Assembly (NCBI GenBank): GCA_902806595.1
Contig: CADCXC010000012.1
Location: forward strand, 372,001 to 436,000
DNA from: Pyrenopolyporus hunteri
Taxonomy: Eukaryota > Ascomycota > Sordariomycetes > Xylariales > Hypoxylaceae
DNA length: 64,000 bases
Direction of reading: 5' to 3'
Below, piece by piece: positions 22,833 through 35,442 of this stretch. Under the pieces are notes generated by a model. That model worked only from the letters and a program-made list of their open reading frames with translations, did not search any database and had not been told where the DNA came from. The position numbers and the translations under genes were made by a program. Every line of letters starts with the position of its first letter. The first letter of the stretch is position 1.

Positions 22833-23851
22833 CTCGTTTGGCGAGTGGATTTCGGAATCGTAACTCTGATAGGATAGCGGTATTGTTAGCTGGTTCTGCA
22901 AGTTTTTCAGGAAGTGAAGGACTTTGCAGATACAGCGAATCAAAGTTTACAAGGCAAGAAAATTGGCTGTGACCAGAGAGCTGGCCCGCGGAGAGATGTT
23001 AGATTAAAGGTAAGTGGCGCACGAGTAGGGCAAAAGGTTGATGTCAATAAAGAGACTATCGCGCGGCGTTTCTTTGGCAGAGTCGGGCAACGGTAGGTGA
23101 AGGCTGTTAAGTAGATACATTATGTAGGCTTACCATGGTGATCCGAAGAGAATTAACACTGCTATGTGGAAAGGTCTCGGTTGCCGACTGCCAGGTTCAA
23201 TGGCGGAATGGTCCTCCCCAAACCGTGGGATAAAAATGTAGTCAAGATCCCAGCTGCGCTTTAGCGGGGCTTCGAGAGGTGGCGTGGAAGGGGAATTAGC
23301 GGGAAGGAGAGAGATAGCTCTCTGTTAGCGGCTGCAACGAGGGCAGTCGGGAGCTAAAAAAAGAAGATAGGTTCAGTCAAATTACGCGACTAAGGCGCTG
23401 GTTGATAGAACGTCAACGTAGGAATAGGGGAGTGGGGGAAGTGGGATACGGGAGTGGGAAAGGGAAATGGGAATAAGTCGAAGAAAAGAAAACGCAGACG
23501 CGAAGCTTTGGCCTAGGAATTGCTTCATCGACTTTTAGGTATTGTAGAGGTTGACAACGCTAGGTGGAAGTAGAAAGTAGAAAGTGGGCTGTGACACTCA
23601 CGGGTTCCATACGTGTACGTCCAGGATATGAAGTACCTATCTACATAGTATGTCCAGGTAGGTACCTAGTATGTCTAGGCATCGGCGTATCGGCGCACCT
23701 TACAAGATCATATATACTGTGATAGATACAGCTGCCTAGAGCGCGGAATAGGCACAGCGGCGGGGAGGCGGTTAGATTTAGGTACGTGTGGGTATGTAGG
23801 TAGGTACATAGGTATGTAGGTGGTACGTCTGTGCCAAAATTTTCTTTTCGG
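22833..23851. other. 5' flank of the deubiquitinase gene and spacer
   Basis: Contains a possible start-codon-only exon at 23134-23136 on the minus strand (see findings), purine-rich sequence around 23340-23480, and two clusters of the GTAGGTACCT motif at 23634-23670 and 23780-23826. No other gene is supported. Confidence 0.5.
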
Positions 23852-23853
23852 TA

Positions 23854-25155
23854 CAAATCGTGTCCAGGAAGTCTTCGTACACCTACCCACTTTTTTTTAA
23901 TTACCTTTATAATTCGACCTCCTTTTTTTTTCAACCTTTAATATAATCAAAACACAACGTAATTCGATTAAAATACCTTTTAAACTAATTATAAAAAAAC
24001 GAAAATTAAATTTAATTAAAAAAACCGCGATTTAAACGTTATATCGAATCGAAAAAATTTATTCGAAAATTAAACGATTAAAAAACGTATTTAAATCGAC
24101 GATCGTTAATATTATTTAACGATTAAAAGAAAAAAAAGTTAAAAACAAATTAATTAACTTTAAATCGAAATTTAAAAATAATATTTCGTTTAAATTAATT
24201 TTTAAAATTTTTAAAAAATTAATTCGAATCGCGAAACGCGAACGTCGCGACGATTTAAACGTATTTAATACGTTTAATAAATCGAAGTAATAATTTAACC
24301 GTAATATAATTCGAAAAACTTTTAAAATAAATAATAAAACGCGAAAAAAAACTCGAATTAAACCGTATTTATTTAAACATTATTTAAAATAACGTCGATT
24401 ATTTTATTCGTAATATAAAACGATTTATTAAATATTTTAATATTAATTAAATAAAGTTATTTTTAAAATAAATATTAACATTAATATAATTTACGTTACG
24501 CGATTATTTAACGAAAAATATTTAATATAATATTTAAAACTTTTATTTAAAAACGAATAAATAATTATCGATATTTAAAAATATTTTATAAATTTTAAAT
24601 TAAATTTTATCGTTATTTTTAAATTAAAATTTTATATAATTTACGAAAATTACGTCGATAAAATCTTTATATTATATTTTATATTTTTTTAAAAATAAAT
24701 AAAAAATAAATACGACTTTAAAGTCGTATTATAAAAAAATAAAATTAAATATTATTATTTTAAAATAATTACGTTATTAAAAAAAACTTAAAAAATTAAA
24801 TATACGAAATAACTATTATAAAATTTTAATTTTTCGTTAATTAAAAATATATAATATATTATAAAAAAAAAATTATCTAAAAAACGTTATCGACTTTATA
24901 TAATTAAAAAATTTATATATACGATTAAATCGAAATAAAAAAAATTAAAAGTTTTTTTTTTATATAAATTAATAATAATTATATCGAAACGTTTTCGATT
25001 ATTAAAAAAAAATAAATAAAGTTTTATTAAATATTAATTAATTTATTTAAATTAAAAAATAAAATTATAATTAATTACGTTATTAACGAAATATTCGAAT
25101 ATAAAAATATAAAGTATAAAATTAAGGTGTACGAAGACTTTTTAGATACGATTTA
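23854..25155. mobile_element. RIP-mutated TA-flanked inverted-repeat transposon
   Basis: The left end (23854 onward, CAAATCGTGTCCAGGAAGTC) and the reverse complement of the right end (to 25155) match over about 32 bp. The differences are all transitions of the C-to-T/G-to-A kind, with the right copy the mutated one; both share AAGTCTTCGTACACCT exactly. TA dinucleotides flank both ends (23852-23853, 25156-25157). At 1302 bp the element has the size of a full Tc1/mariner-type transposon. The interior is extremely AT-rich with stops in every frame, and nearly all surviving C bases stand in CpG. This is best read as a dead transposon altered by RIP. The original transposase family cannot be read. 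Confidence 0.8.
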
Positions 25156-25157
25156 TA

Positions 25158-26447
25158 CATTCACCTATTGCCTATTAAAACATTGAAGCAAGTAAAACTG
25201 ATGATGTAGGTGAGGTAGCTTATACCTTGCAATTTGTCACGTTTCTGTCTGGGGCCCCGCCGATATCGACAAATATCGATGTACAAGAGACTTTAACAAG
25301 TGTGGTCGCTGACTAAACGGCATCATCCCCGCTATTGAATTCCCAATCGGCAATGACGTTACTACGATATCTATCCAAGTATGTACCTATGTACACCATA
25401 GGATTCATTATCCACTTGGCCAGGATATCGAGTTTGGCTTCCTCAACAGGAGGATATTATATATGAGGCTACTACCTGTGTGACGGTAGGCACTAAGCTA
25501 TCAAAATACTTACAGGCTTGTATCTTGAAAATAGCGTCGGATGTGTGTGGGTCTCGCTATAGAGTTTTCTGTCTATTAAGAAGTATAAACCTTCAATGTT
25601 ACGTCTGGAACCAATGTATTAGATATCTAGGTAGGTAACCTCAAGCCAACCAAGATGTACGTAGTACCTAGGTATATAGGCCGAACTAGCGAGGCTGCTT
25701 GTTTTGCTACTTAATCAGTGATATATACATGCGGAAGCCTTGATATTGTGTTGTATAAGCCAGTAACGTACATACACGAGCCTACGCGACTTCTGTCGGC
25801 TGCATTAGAATCACCCTTGTATGATGGTACCTACCATGTAGCATAAAGACCTACTGTTACCATAATAGCGTAGAATGATACCTACTTACCTATCGTAGGT
25901 ATATAAATAGGTACCTATATAGGTGACACTCTGGTAATGGATCGTAGAAGAGGTATTTGTAAATGTAGAAGGTACCTAGCTGAAGATAATACGGACTGAA
26001 GGAGGTACTTCGCATTGGATAGATCTCCGCCGTCGCCCAGTTGGGGAAATGTGGGGGTATGATTTGCGCCCTGCAAGAAGTACACTACTAGTAAGCAGGT
26101 CCGATCAATACAATTAGGTACCTAGGTAGGTAGTACCTGGTAGGTAGAGACATTTAGAGTCATAGCCCGTACGTCGAGCCGCTTCCTCGTCACCGTCACA
26201 GCAGCACTCCCCTTCCTTCCTTACCTGCCCACCTACCTACCTAGGTATATATACCTATGTAACCGCATCGATCTAAAGCGAAACCGGAACTTGTGCTCCC
26301 TAATGCACTTACGCACGTACATCTAATGCGAGGGCGAGTCCCGATTCAACTCAGAAACACCACTATTAAAAGAGCCCCGAACACGACCTCCTCCCTTTGT
26401 GTATCTCTCTCCAATTGTATTGTTCACTCTGGCATGGAATCATCGGC
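25158..26447. other. Intergenic region rich in the TACCTAGGTA motif
   Basis: No gene is supported. Motif copies lie near 25629, 25665, 25885-25925 (with the palindrome ATAGGTACCTAT), 26117-26145 and 26229-26260. The last 200 bp form the kinase promoter. Confidence 0.55.
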
Positions 26448-28001
26448 ATGTTACCTATCGCGGTGCAAGATGCCACCAAAACCCTTCGGTTGACCACCCG
26501 CCCAAGAGCCTCAATCAGCCCAGCGAGGGTGCTTCTCTCGTCGCCAGTCGCCCCGAGGCTGACGATCGACCGGAGCAATTTCAAGAACAGCAGCAATATA
26601 ATAAGTAGAAGGTGGAAACACACAACAAAATGGAGACCGGTACATGTCTTGGATGAGTATGCTGGGCTGACTCTGCTTCCGTATGCTGTAGCTTGTGACT
26701 GACAGTAGCTCGCCTATATCTATTTAGATGGGTTGCCAAAGAAGCCCGTCCCATCAGCCTACGACAATTAATGGTGTTCGGGAGGTCGTTGACCGAGGCA
26801 CGCCTGATCAGCTCCGCGAACTACGTGCGAACCGAGCTCCCAACTAGAATCGCCCATCGAATCCGCGACATGCAACGCTTGCCCTACGTAGTCGTTACGA
26901 ACCCGCACATCAGCGACGTGTACGAGCTCTACTATACCGCCTTCGATACCTTCCGGCGCATCAAAGAGATCAAGACTCTCGATGATAACGATCGCCTGTG
27001 CAAGGAGATATCTAAGATGCTGCGCGCCCACTTAACTGTGATTCCGAAGCTGGCCATGGGAATACTCGAGTGTAGCGGGTTGATGCCCGCAGCCGAGCTT
27101 GATCATTTTATGAACACGATCTTACGATCTGTGAGTACATGCGCCGCCTGCGGCAATCACCAGGAGATCAAAGCTAATACATATATCACCCCTCGCATAG
27201 CGGATATCCCGTAGGGTCATCGCAGAGCAACATCTAGCCCTAACCGAGACCTTCAACTCGCTGTGGTTCTCGCCGGGAGCCAAGCTATCTGAGTCCGAGT
27301 TCATCGGCGAGGTATTCATCAAGTGTGTAGCGAAAGACGTGATCGAGCACTGCGCGAAAGCGGTGCAGAGCCTCGTGCGGTCCGCCAACGAGCCCAACAC
27401 CAAGATCCCCGAGGTCAAGATCGACGGGCATCTGGACGCCTCGTTCCCGTACATCCTGAGCCACCTGGAGTACATCATCGGCGAGCTCCTGCGCAACTCG
27501 ATGCAAGCCGTCATCGACAAGCACAAGGCCAGCCGCGACCCGGACGCCGACCCCCCGCCCATCGAGGTCACGGTGTGCGAGGCCCCGCAGCACGTCATCA
27601 TCCGCATCTCGGACCGGGGCGGCGGCATCCCCCGCGACGTCATGCCCTACCTGTGGTCCTTCGGCAAAGGGCCCCTTAAGAACCAGCGCCTCGAGAACCT
27701 CGGCCAGGTCCCCCTGATGGCCGCTACCCTCCAGGAACTCCGCGTCGACGACAGGAAGCTGACGGGTCTCCAGAGCGAGAAGTCCGGACACGACAGCTCG
27801 CTCTCCTCGCTGGCTACTCGCCCGCCCAATCTCCGCCTCGGCATGGGTCTGCCGCTGAGCCGCGTCTACGCCGAGTACTGGGCTGGGAGCCTGGAACTAC
27901 ATAGCTTGGAAGGATACGGCGTGGACGCGTTCCTGCAGATTTCCAAGCTGGGGAACAAGAACGAGCAGTTAACTACTAGAGCAGCGATGGATGCCGTTTA
28001 G
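26448..28001 (+). CDS. Mitochondrial dehydrogenase kinase (PDK/BCKDK family)
   Basis: Family members phosphorylate and switch off the pyruvate or branched-chain 2-oxoacid dehydrogenase complex in the mitochondrial matrix. Exons are 26448-26656, 26728-27130 and 27201-28001, giving 470 residues. The N terminus is rich in Arg, Ser and Thr and poor in acids (KTLRLTTRPRASISPARVLL), consistent with a mitochondrial presequence. The all-helical N domain is seen as SLRQLMVFGRSLTEARLI and LPTRIAHRIRDMQ. The GHKL ATP-binding site follows: N box ELLRNSMQAV (about residue 298), G1 box DRGGGIP (about 342) and G2 box GMGLPLSR (about 417). The splice sites restore VLDEWVAKEARPISLRQL and RSRISRRVIAEQHLAL. Which dehydrogenase it acts on cannot be told from sequence alone. 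Confidence 0.9.
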
Positions 28002-28592
28002 TGACACGGCGTCACACACTGTGCGGTAGCTTGAAGCATATTTATTATGAGTGCGTTAACCGGGCCGTAAGTGAGCTTATATCATCTAGATATATATATA
28101 TAATGGGACATCTACGAAGTGATCAAGCGAGATTCTGGAACGGCTTTTACTTTACTGGTATCATAGAAATTTGCGATTACATCGTAAACTAAACCTAACT
28201 GATCTGGGGGGAGAAACGGAGGTGCAATTCGACCTCCAAAAGGAGAATATTTTGATATCGCAGGTAAACCCACACACAACGCACGCTTTCATCGGTCCTC
28301 AAGCGACCCTTTTTTTCCCCCGCCATCTGCAGGTTTGAAAAAGAAAAAAGCACCATTAGGACTTTGATAGTTTCACCTCTCCTTCAACACACACACGCGC
28401 ACACACATACGTAATTAGCTTGTAAGCATATCCACATCAACGACCGCATCCCGCGGAATCATAAGACACCGGAGGGGAAGATTAGGCGTGCTTGACAACT
28501 CCATACTCCCTTCGTAGACGGAAGCATTAACTTAGCGCTAGCGGAATCAAATCGTTTCGTCGGCGAATTGGGGGGGTATATAGGGGCACTTC
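28002..28592. other. Convergent intergenic region
   Basis: 3' flanks of the kinase and septin genes. Short simple repeats occur (TA run near 28090-28102, CA/CG run near 28388-28410). No gene is seen. Confidence 0.6.
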
Positions 28593-29933
28593 TTAACGAC
28601 GGCCGCTGCGAGCAAGGCTGCCCTGCATTTGCTCGAGCTCGTTCTCGAGCTGCTTGATCTGAGCGTGGGTCTGCTCGAGATCCTTGTTGAGGCGGTCGCG
28701 CTCGGCGATGAGCTTCTGCTCCCATTGTCGGAATCGCTGCTCCTCGATCTTGACCTGCTCGGTGAAGCGCTTGCGGAGGGCCTCTTCCTCCTCCTTGTAC
28801 TTGGGGTTGTCCAGCTTGCGAGGACGGGCCTCGCCGAACTTCCGCGTCTCCATCTGCTGGGCGCGGTAGGCCTCGTAATGCAGCTCCTCGGTCGTGTGGA
28901 TGAGGTCGAGCATGTGCGTGCGGATCAGGATCGAGCGCAGCTTCTTGAAGTCGCAGTGGTCCTCGTTCTCGACTTCGGCAACACCCCACGAGTACTGACG
29001 ACCCTTCACGATGCGGCCGTCGCCCGTCTTGACATCCTTCTCCGAACCGATAACAGCAAAAGGCATGGCGGCCATGAGGCTACGGGCATGTTGAGCTGCG
29101 GCCTCGTCGTCCTCCTCGACTGGGGGTTGGTAGATCTTGATGTTCTGGGCCTCGATAACGGCACGGATCTATGTGTTTGTCAGTGAGGTGAGAAAACGAT
29201 GATTCAATTAGCTGGTATGCCTACCTTAGCCTTGAATTTGGCAAGATCGGCAGGGCTCAACGTGTCAGCCTTAGCAATGACGGGGATCAGGTTGACTCTC
29301 GAGCAAAGCCTCTTCATAACTTCGATGTCCAGAGGCTTTAGGGTGTGGCCGGTGGGTCGGATGAAGTACAAGCAGGCGTGGACACGAAGGTCGATCTTGT
29401 CCTGGCGGCGGGGTTGTTGCTCCTGGAGCATGTACGACTCGTGCTGATCATCCAAGAACTCGATGATGGGCATCCATGAATCTCGGTTGTTCACGTAGTC
29501 GCCGAAACCGGGAGTGTCAATGACAGTCAGGCGGACTGCACGCAGGAATTGTTAGCGAACGGTAGGTAGCTAATTAAGCTTAGAAGGAGCATTGGTACCC
29601 TTGAAGAACTTCTCCTCCAGCTCAGCCTTGGTGATCTCGATCTCGACGGTCTTGTCAACCTGCTTTTGATGTCGTCGCTTGTGGTCGGCATAGTTCTTGA
29701 TGGTCGTGGAGAAGAGGGTGTTGATGAAGGTGGTCTTGCCCAACCCGGATTCACCAGCAACCTGATACGGGTGTTAGTGGTATTGCGTTGCATTACAACA
29801 AAGTCACAGAGCTCTCGGAGAATAATACCATGATAGTGAAAGCAGCACCTCGCTTCGCAACGATCTTGTGTCGCTGGTTGGGCAGATTGGCAATACCAAT
29901 CGGCGACGCGCTTTCGGCGGTGGCTGGAGGCAT
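28593..29933 (-). CDS. cdc3: Septin, Cdc3/AspB type
   Basis: A GTP-binding cytoskeletal protein that forms heteropolymers at septa, branch points and hyphal tips. Four exons: 29829-29933, 29599-29761, 29225-29535 and 28593-29168, giving 384 residues. The start MPPATAESASPIGIANLPNQ is the typical fungal AspB beginning. GTPase motifs: G1 GESGLGKT (about residues 38-45), G3 DTPGFGDY and G4 AKAD (about 175). The septin-unique element precedes a C-terminal coiled coil (about 290-380, from RKRFTEQVKIEEQRF to NELEQMQG). A polybasic start NQRHKIVAKRG precedes G1. All junctions are in phase (donors GTATTA, GTACCA, GTAGGC). It is very strongly conserved, so identity as the Cdc3/AspB paralogue is likely but rests on recalled similarity. 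Confidence 0.95.
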
Positions 29934-30620
29934 CTTGAGGGTATTGTATTGGGTACGCTAGCTATTAGACCAGAACAAGAGTCAACTTATAATGGGAGAG
30001 ATAATGGTACGAAAGCCCAAGAAAGAAGTTTCAAGTCTAAGGGGTGGTGTATTTTGCTTGATTGTCGGAAGAAGTTTGTAAGAAGTTTGTTCTTCTGTCG
30101 ATAGGAACCAACGAGGTGTGGTGATGTTGACAGACGGAAGGGCTCGAGGTTCGGGCTACTTCAGGGGAAAGCGTTGCTGGTCAAGCAAATTTCCTTACTG
30201 CAAGAACTTCAAAGTGCAGGGCAACCGAAATCGACAGGGAAATCGACAGGGATCAAATTGGTTGTCAGTGGTTCCCCTTTCCCCCAATTTTCTACTGGTG
30301 GTTCGAGCTTTTTGGGGCCTTGACCGCCTGCCACCACAAATTCCGACTTGGTCTAGCCCGATTAGGTTGGGGATCAGTGGAGGTGATGGTAGCATCAATC
30401 CCAGGAGGGAGCAGTCCACGCTGATTGGCTAAGAAATTCACGAACTACCTAAGCTGCCACTACCACTTCTGCTACTGTAAGCTCTGGAGCAAAAAATATT
30501 ATCTTATCGCTGATAAGAGAAAAAAAAGTTCTGGGAAGTTTCGGTACATTCATTCAACTCCGGCGCATACTTTTACAAGCTCTCCAGTAAAAGCGTCGAT
30601 TCATTAACTATGCCGTGACA
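29934..30620. other. Divergent promoter region between septin and PWP2
   Basis: The two genes are divergently transcribed from this stretch. A tandem AATCGACAGGG unit occurs twice at about 30228-30250. No gene is seen. Confidence 0.6.
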
Positions 30621-33458
30621 ATGAAGACAGACTTTAGAGTAAGCCCTTCCGTCCCATATTGCCTCGGCGTACCAACCTCTTTTCTAACTACCCCCATAGT
30701 TCTCTAACCTCCTCGGAACGGTTTACTGTCAGGGCAACCTGCTATATAGCCCTGATGGAACCTGCCTGTTCTCTCCCGTAGGAAACCGAGTGACGGTATT
30801 CAACTTAGTAGAGTATGTCGCGATATACACGGCCGTGTTCAGAGTGCGCGCTTCTAACCGCAATCCATCGCTAGTAACAAATCATACACGCTTCCTTTCG
30901 CGCATAGGAAAAACATCTCGAGAATAGGATTGACGCCGCGGGGCAACCTCCTGCTCTCTGTTGACGAAGACGGCCATGCGATCTTGACCAACGTTCCACG
31001 ACGAATATCCATATACCACTTCTCCTTCCGATCTCCCGTTACCGCTCTCGCCTTCTCCCCATCAGGTCGCCACTTCGCGGTGGGATTGGGCCGGAAGACC
31101 GAAGTATGGCAAGTCCCATCTACGCCCGACTCGAACGCAGAGGGCGAGTTAGAGTTCGCGCCTTTCGTTCGGCACCACACCCATGTAGGCCACTACGATG
31201 ATGTCCGCCACATCGAATGGTCAAGCGATTCCCGCTTCTTCTTAACCGCCTCGAAAGACCTGACGGCTCGAATATGGAGCTTGGACCCAGAAGAGGGCTT
31301 CGTCCCTACGGTCCTGTCCGGCCACAAGCAGGCTGTTATTGGGGCTTGGTTTTCAAAAGACCAGGAAACAATCTACACCGTCAGCAAAGATGGTGCCGTG
31401 TTTGATTGGAGATATACAAGGCATCCCGATGCGCCTCCGGTAGATGAGGATGAAGACATGCAGGATGCCGATAACGACGGCATGCGCTGGAGGATTGTCC
31501 AAAGACATTACTTCATGCAGAATAGTGCCCATGTTAGATGTGCTTCTTTCCATCCAGAGTCTAACCTCTTAGTTGCTGGGTTCTCCAACGGAATATTCGG
31601 TTTGTACGAAATGCCCGATTTTAACACGATCCATACTCTCAGTATATCTCAGAACGAAATCGACTACGTTACTATAAATAAGAGCGGAGAGTGGCTAGCC
31701 TTTGGTGCCTCCAAACTAGGACAACTCCTTGTGTGGGAATGGCAGTCCGAGTCTTACATTCTAAAACAGCAAGGCCATTTCGATTCCATGAACGCCTTGG
31801 TCTATTCCCCTGATGGAAAACGAATTATTACCACCGCCGACGATGGTAAAATCAAGGTCTGGGATGTCGATTCTGGATTTTGTATAGTCACTTTCACCGA
31901 ACATACGAGCGGTGTGACCGCATGCGAATTTGCGAAGAAGGGCAATGTATTATTCACTTCAAGTTTAGACGGCTCTGTACGAGCCTGGGATCTTATCAGG
32001 TACCGAAATTTTCGAACGTTTACCGCGCCCAGCCGGCTTTCCTTTTCCTGCATGGCAGTCGATCCTAGCGGCGAAGTGGTGGCTGCAGGGTCTCTGGACT
32101 CGTTCGATGTTCACATTTGGTCTGTGCAGACCGGCCAGCTGCTCGACCAGTTATCCGGTCACGAAGGCCCCGTCTGCTCGCTAGCATTTTCGCCAAATGG
32201 CAGCCTCCTATTTAGTGGAAGTTGGGATCGGACGGCTAGGATGTGGTCGATATTTAATCGCACGCAAACCAGCGAGCCTTTACAGCTACAAGCAGATGTC
32301 TTAGACATTGCTGTCCGGCCAGATTCCGCGCAACTTGCAATCTCCACCCTGGATGGTCAATTATCATTCTGGTCGGTCTCCGACGCCGAACAAGTATCGG
32401 GGCTTGATGGCCGGCGAGACGTGTCAGGGGGTCGAAAAATCAGCGATCGCAGGACCGCCGCTAACGTGGCCGGCACCAAGAGTTTCAATACTATACGATA
32501 CAGCACAGACGGAAGTTGCCTATTAGCTGCGGGCAACAGCAAATATATCTGCCTGTATTCTGTGACCACTATGGTCCTATTGAAAAAGTTTACAGTCAGT
32601 GTCAACCTCTCGTTATCGGGGACGCAAGAGTTCTTGAACAGCAAGTTGCTCACGGAAGCGGGACCGGAGGGGCTACTGGATGATGAAGCTGATCACTCAG
32701 ACCGCGAGGCGCGGCGAGATAGGTTGCTACCCGGTTCTAAGCGAGGCGACCCCTCTGCTAGGAAGAAGCTACCGGAAGTGAGGGTGACCAGTGTGGGCTT
32801 CTCACCCACCGGCACTGCATTCTGTGCTGCGTCCACAGAAGGCCTCTTGATATACAGCGTGGACAACGAGCTGCAATTCGATCCATTTGATCTTAACATG
32901 GAGATTACACCCGCATCAACTCTCTCCGTCCTCGAGAATGAAAGAGATTACCTCAAGGCTCTAGTTATGGCATTCCGCCTGAACGAAGCTGGGTTGATTA
33001 AGAGAGTGTTCCTATCTGTACCATACACGGACATCCCATTGGTAGTGGAGCAGTTCCCGTCAGTGTACGTCGCAAGACTATTGCGATTCGTTGCGGCTCA
33101 GACTGAGGAGTCACCCCACATCGAATTCTGTCTGCTGTGGATTAAGGCCTTAGTAGATAAGCATGGATCCTGGCTTGCAGCAAATCGGGCTAAAGTGGAC
33201 GTTGAGCTACGGGTGGCCTCAAGAGCGATCACAAGGATGCGAAACGAGATAAAGCGGTTGGCCGACGAGAACGTATACACGGTGGACTATCTGCTTGGGC
33301 AGGCCAACAACAAAAAGTCAAGTACCGACGGCCAGAACCAGATCACGAATGGAGCTGATACGCCTATGAAATTCTTGACATCGGGGGAAGCTCCCAGCCT
33401 GGAAGGCCAGATGCAACTCGAGGACGAATCTGAGGCTGAATGGGTAGGCCTAGATTGA
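30621..33458 (+). CDS. pwp2: Pwp2, WD40 protein of the SSU processome
   Basis: A U3 snoRNP-associated scaffold (UTP-B complex) needed for 18S rRNA maturation in the nucleolus. Exons are 30621-30638, 30700-30812 and 30875-33458, giving 904 residues. The 18-nt first exon (MKTDFR) joins FSNLLGTVYCQGNLLYSPDG, and the third exon begins within NLVDNKSYTLPFAHRKNIS; this N terminus is diagnostic. Two tandem seven-bladed propellers cover about residues 10-650, with repeated blade ends such as TARIWSLD, IKVWDVD, VRAWDLI and TARMWSIF. The C-terminal Utp12-type helical domain follows (about 690-860). The C terminus is acidic (EDESEAEWVGLD). The head-to-head neighbour is the septin gene. Confidence 0.95.
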
Positions 33459-35442
33459 TGGACACGCAGTTCGATTGCATACGCGCTAATACATATTTGC
33501 CTTCACGACTCGCGGACCGAACCTCCATCAGCTGTCTCGGCCCAAAGTCTATCTCCACCCACGATCAAACTGAGGGGTTTCCGCTGAGTTGTGCTGCTAT
33601 GCTATTCGTGGCCTTCGCAAAGAGAAGCGTCGACTAGAGAACCAACTTGTTAGTCTCTGGTGAGAGATGAGGCTTATTATTACTCGATTGGCCCTCTAGT
33701 CCCGCAGGCTCCTCTAAACCTTATGAGCAGGGTGACCTCTCTGCAGCATCAGCCAACCATCGAAATATAAAGCGATGTCACCTCGTCTCAACGCTTCGTT
33801 TCCAACTCTTAAATAATGTGGTTTACCCTAGCAAACGCAGCAGCCTCGAAAAAGTTCGTGTGGAGTTATGCTGGTTGGGCCACCCATGTTCCCGCAGTTA
33901 CGCTATACCCCGAGCTACGTGAAAGGAGGCAACCTCCTAGGTCTCTTCAGATCACAGGTAGGCATGTCGTCCTTAAGTAGCAGGTTTTTATCATTGACTC
34001 GGGCCGAGACTCGGGCTGCGATCCTTCGGGCCTTCGGAGAGGTTGGGCCGTGTCGCACATCTTGTACCTTTATATTGAATACCATGGAACCGGGAAGCAG
34101 ATTACCTGCAGGCGATGCCCTATATAATGCCGCAGACGTCGAAACTATGTTGCACAATGAAACCCTTTCGCTGCACTACGAAGTGACCGAAAGTGTCCAT
34201 GTATATCTACTTCCCTATAAGTAATATGTGTGAGACGCTACTGACTTTAAAAGCAATTATTTGTGCTTTACGAAGTATGTTTAAGCTTTTGCACAACTCA
34301 CCTTTAAACGATAGTCTCAACTAGTCCTTGTGATGTGTCGCAACGAATCTACGTTATGATGTGCATATCAAACATTCGCCTCAGATCACTGGTTAGGTGA
34401 TCTACATAGTGGGAGCCTATGATGTTGGTAGCAAGCGGCGATGGTCCTTCTTAGTGCTGACGTTGGCTTAAATGACCAGCATTTACATATTCTTAGGTTC
34501 GGGGGGCAATCGGGCAGGGCTTGTTAGTTCTGGTTAGATCAGAGATTCCACGTCGCCTGGACCCGCCCGATCAGTGCGTAATTGTAGACTAGGACGCTGA
34601 TAAGAGTGGTCATGGTATATAGTCTAGCAAGTAAGACTTCGAAATAACTGCTTGCGGCATCTTGAGTAAGATCCTGATTGGATGCCGATGCCCGTTGCGT
34701 AGTGTCGTGTGAATGTGCATTGCATAAGTAGCTACCCTGGAAGCCTATTATATGTGCAGGTTATACGCATTACCCAGCAGTTATAGCCGACGATCCTTCA
34801 TGATATTTCCAGCTTAAGACTCCAAGCCGTTTAAGTGCTACGATGGCACTTAAGTCGCAGCTGTACCGAAACATATAACACAATCCCTTGCTACTATACG
34901 TGCCGTAAGGAGTAGAGTCACGCAGTGGAATATTTGTGGGAATATGGGTTCAGATCCACCCCAACGCCTTTCTTCCTTGTCGATTTGCAAAGGCAAACCA
35001 GCTGCCTAGGCAGTTGGCTTCGTTTGGCCTCCTACGCAACACGCGAATCACTAGAATTAGTCACAGGCCATATATCATTTCACCAAAAACTGCACTGCCC
35101 TTCATAAGCCCGATAGTATCCGAATAATGAGACGGTAGGCGGACACACGCATACCTACTACCTGGGTATCATAGTCCGTAGGTGGCCAATAAGGGAGTTG
35201 AGATACATCCTTGCCACCCGAGTCAGATAGTTTTTCCGTTGGGACTTACGTATAGTTCCTAGTCCCAGTGGCGTTTATATCTTACTTAAAGATGGCTGAG
35301 GGAAGATTTTTGTCTCTTGATAGGTTAACTAGCCTATAGCACATTTAAGTAGTCCTCCTTGTCCGGTTTTCTCCTAGACGTTCCTAGTATACCATTGGCC
35401 ATTGGCTTATCGACATACCAAGTACAAGCCAGCGTAACGAGG
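33459..35442. other. Intergenic region
   Basis: About 2 kb between PWP2 and the BCS1-like gene. Frames at 33815-33980 and 33868-34224 were examined; neither has a recognisable family or supporting splice structure. Nothing else is supported. Confidence 0.5.

Noticed and set aside
28629..29186. 185-codon plus-strand frame across the septin gene
   Set aside because: Leu/Glu/Val-rich antisense image of the septin coiled coil.
33815..34224. Two overlapping short frames downstream of PWP2
   Set aside because: Neither shows conserved-looking sequence; joining them by the GTAGGC at about 33958 gave no recognisable protein.
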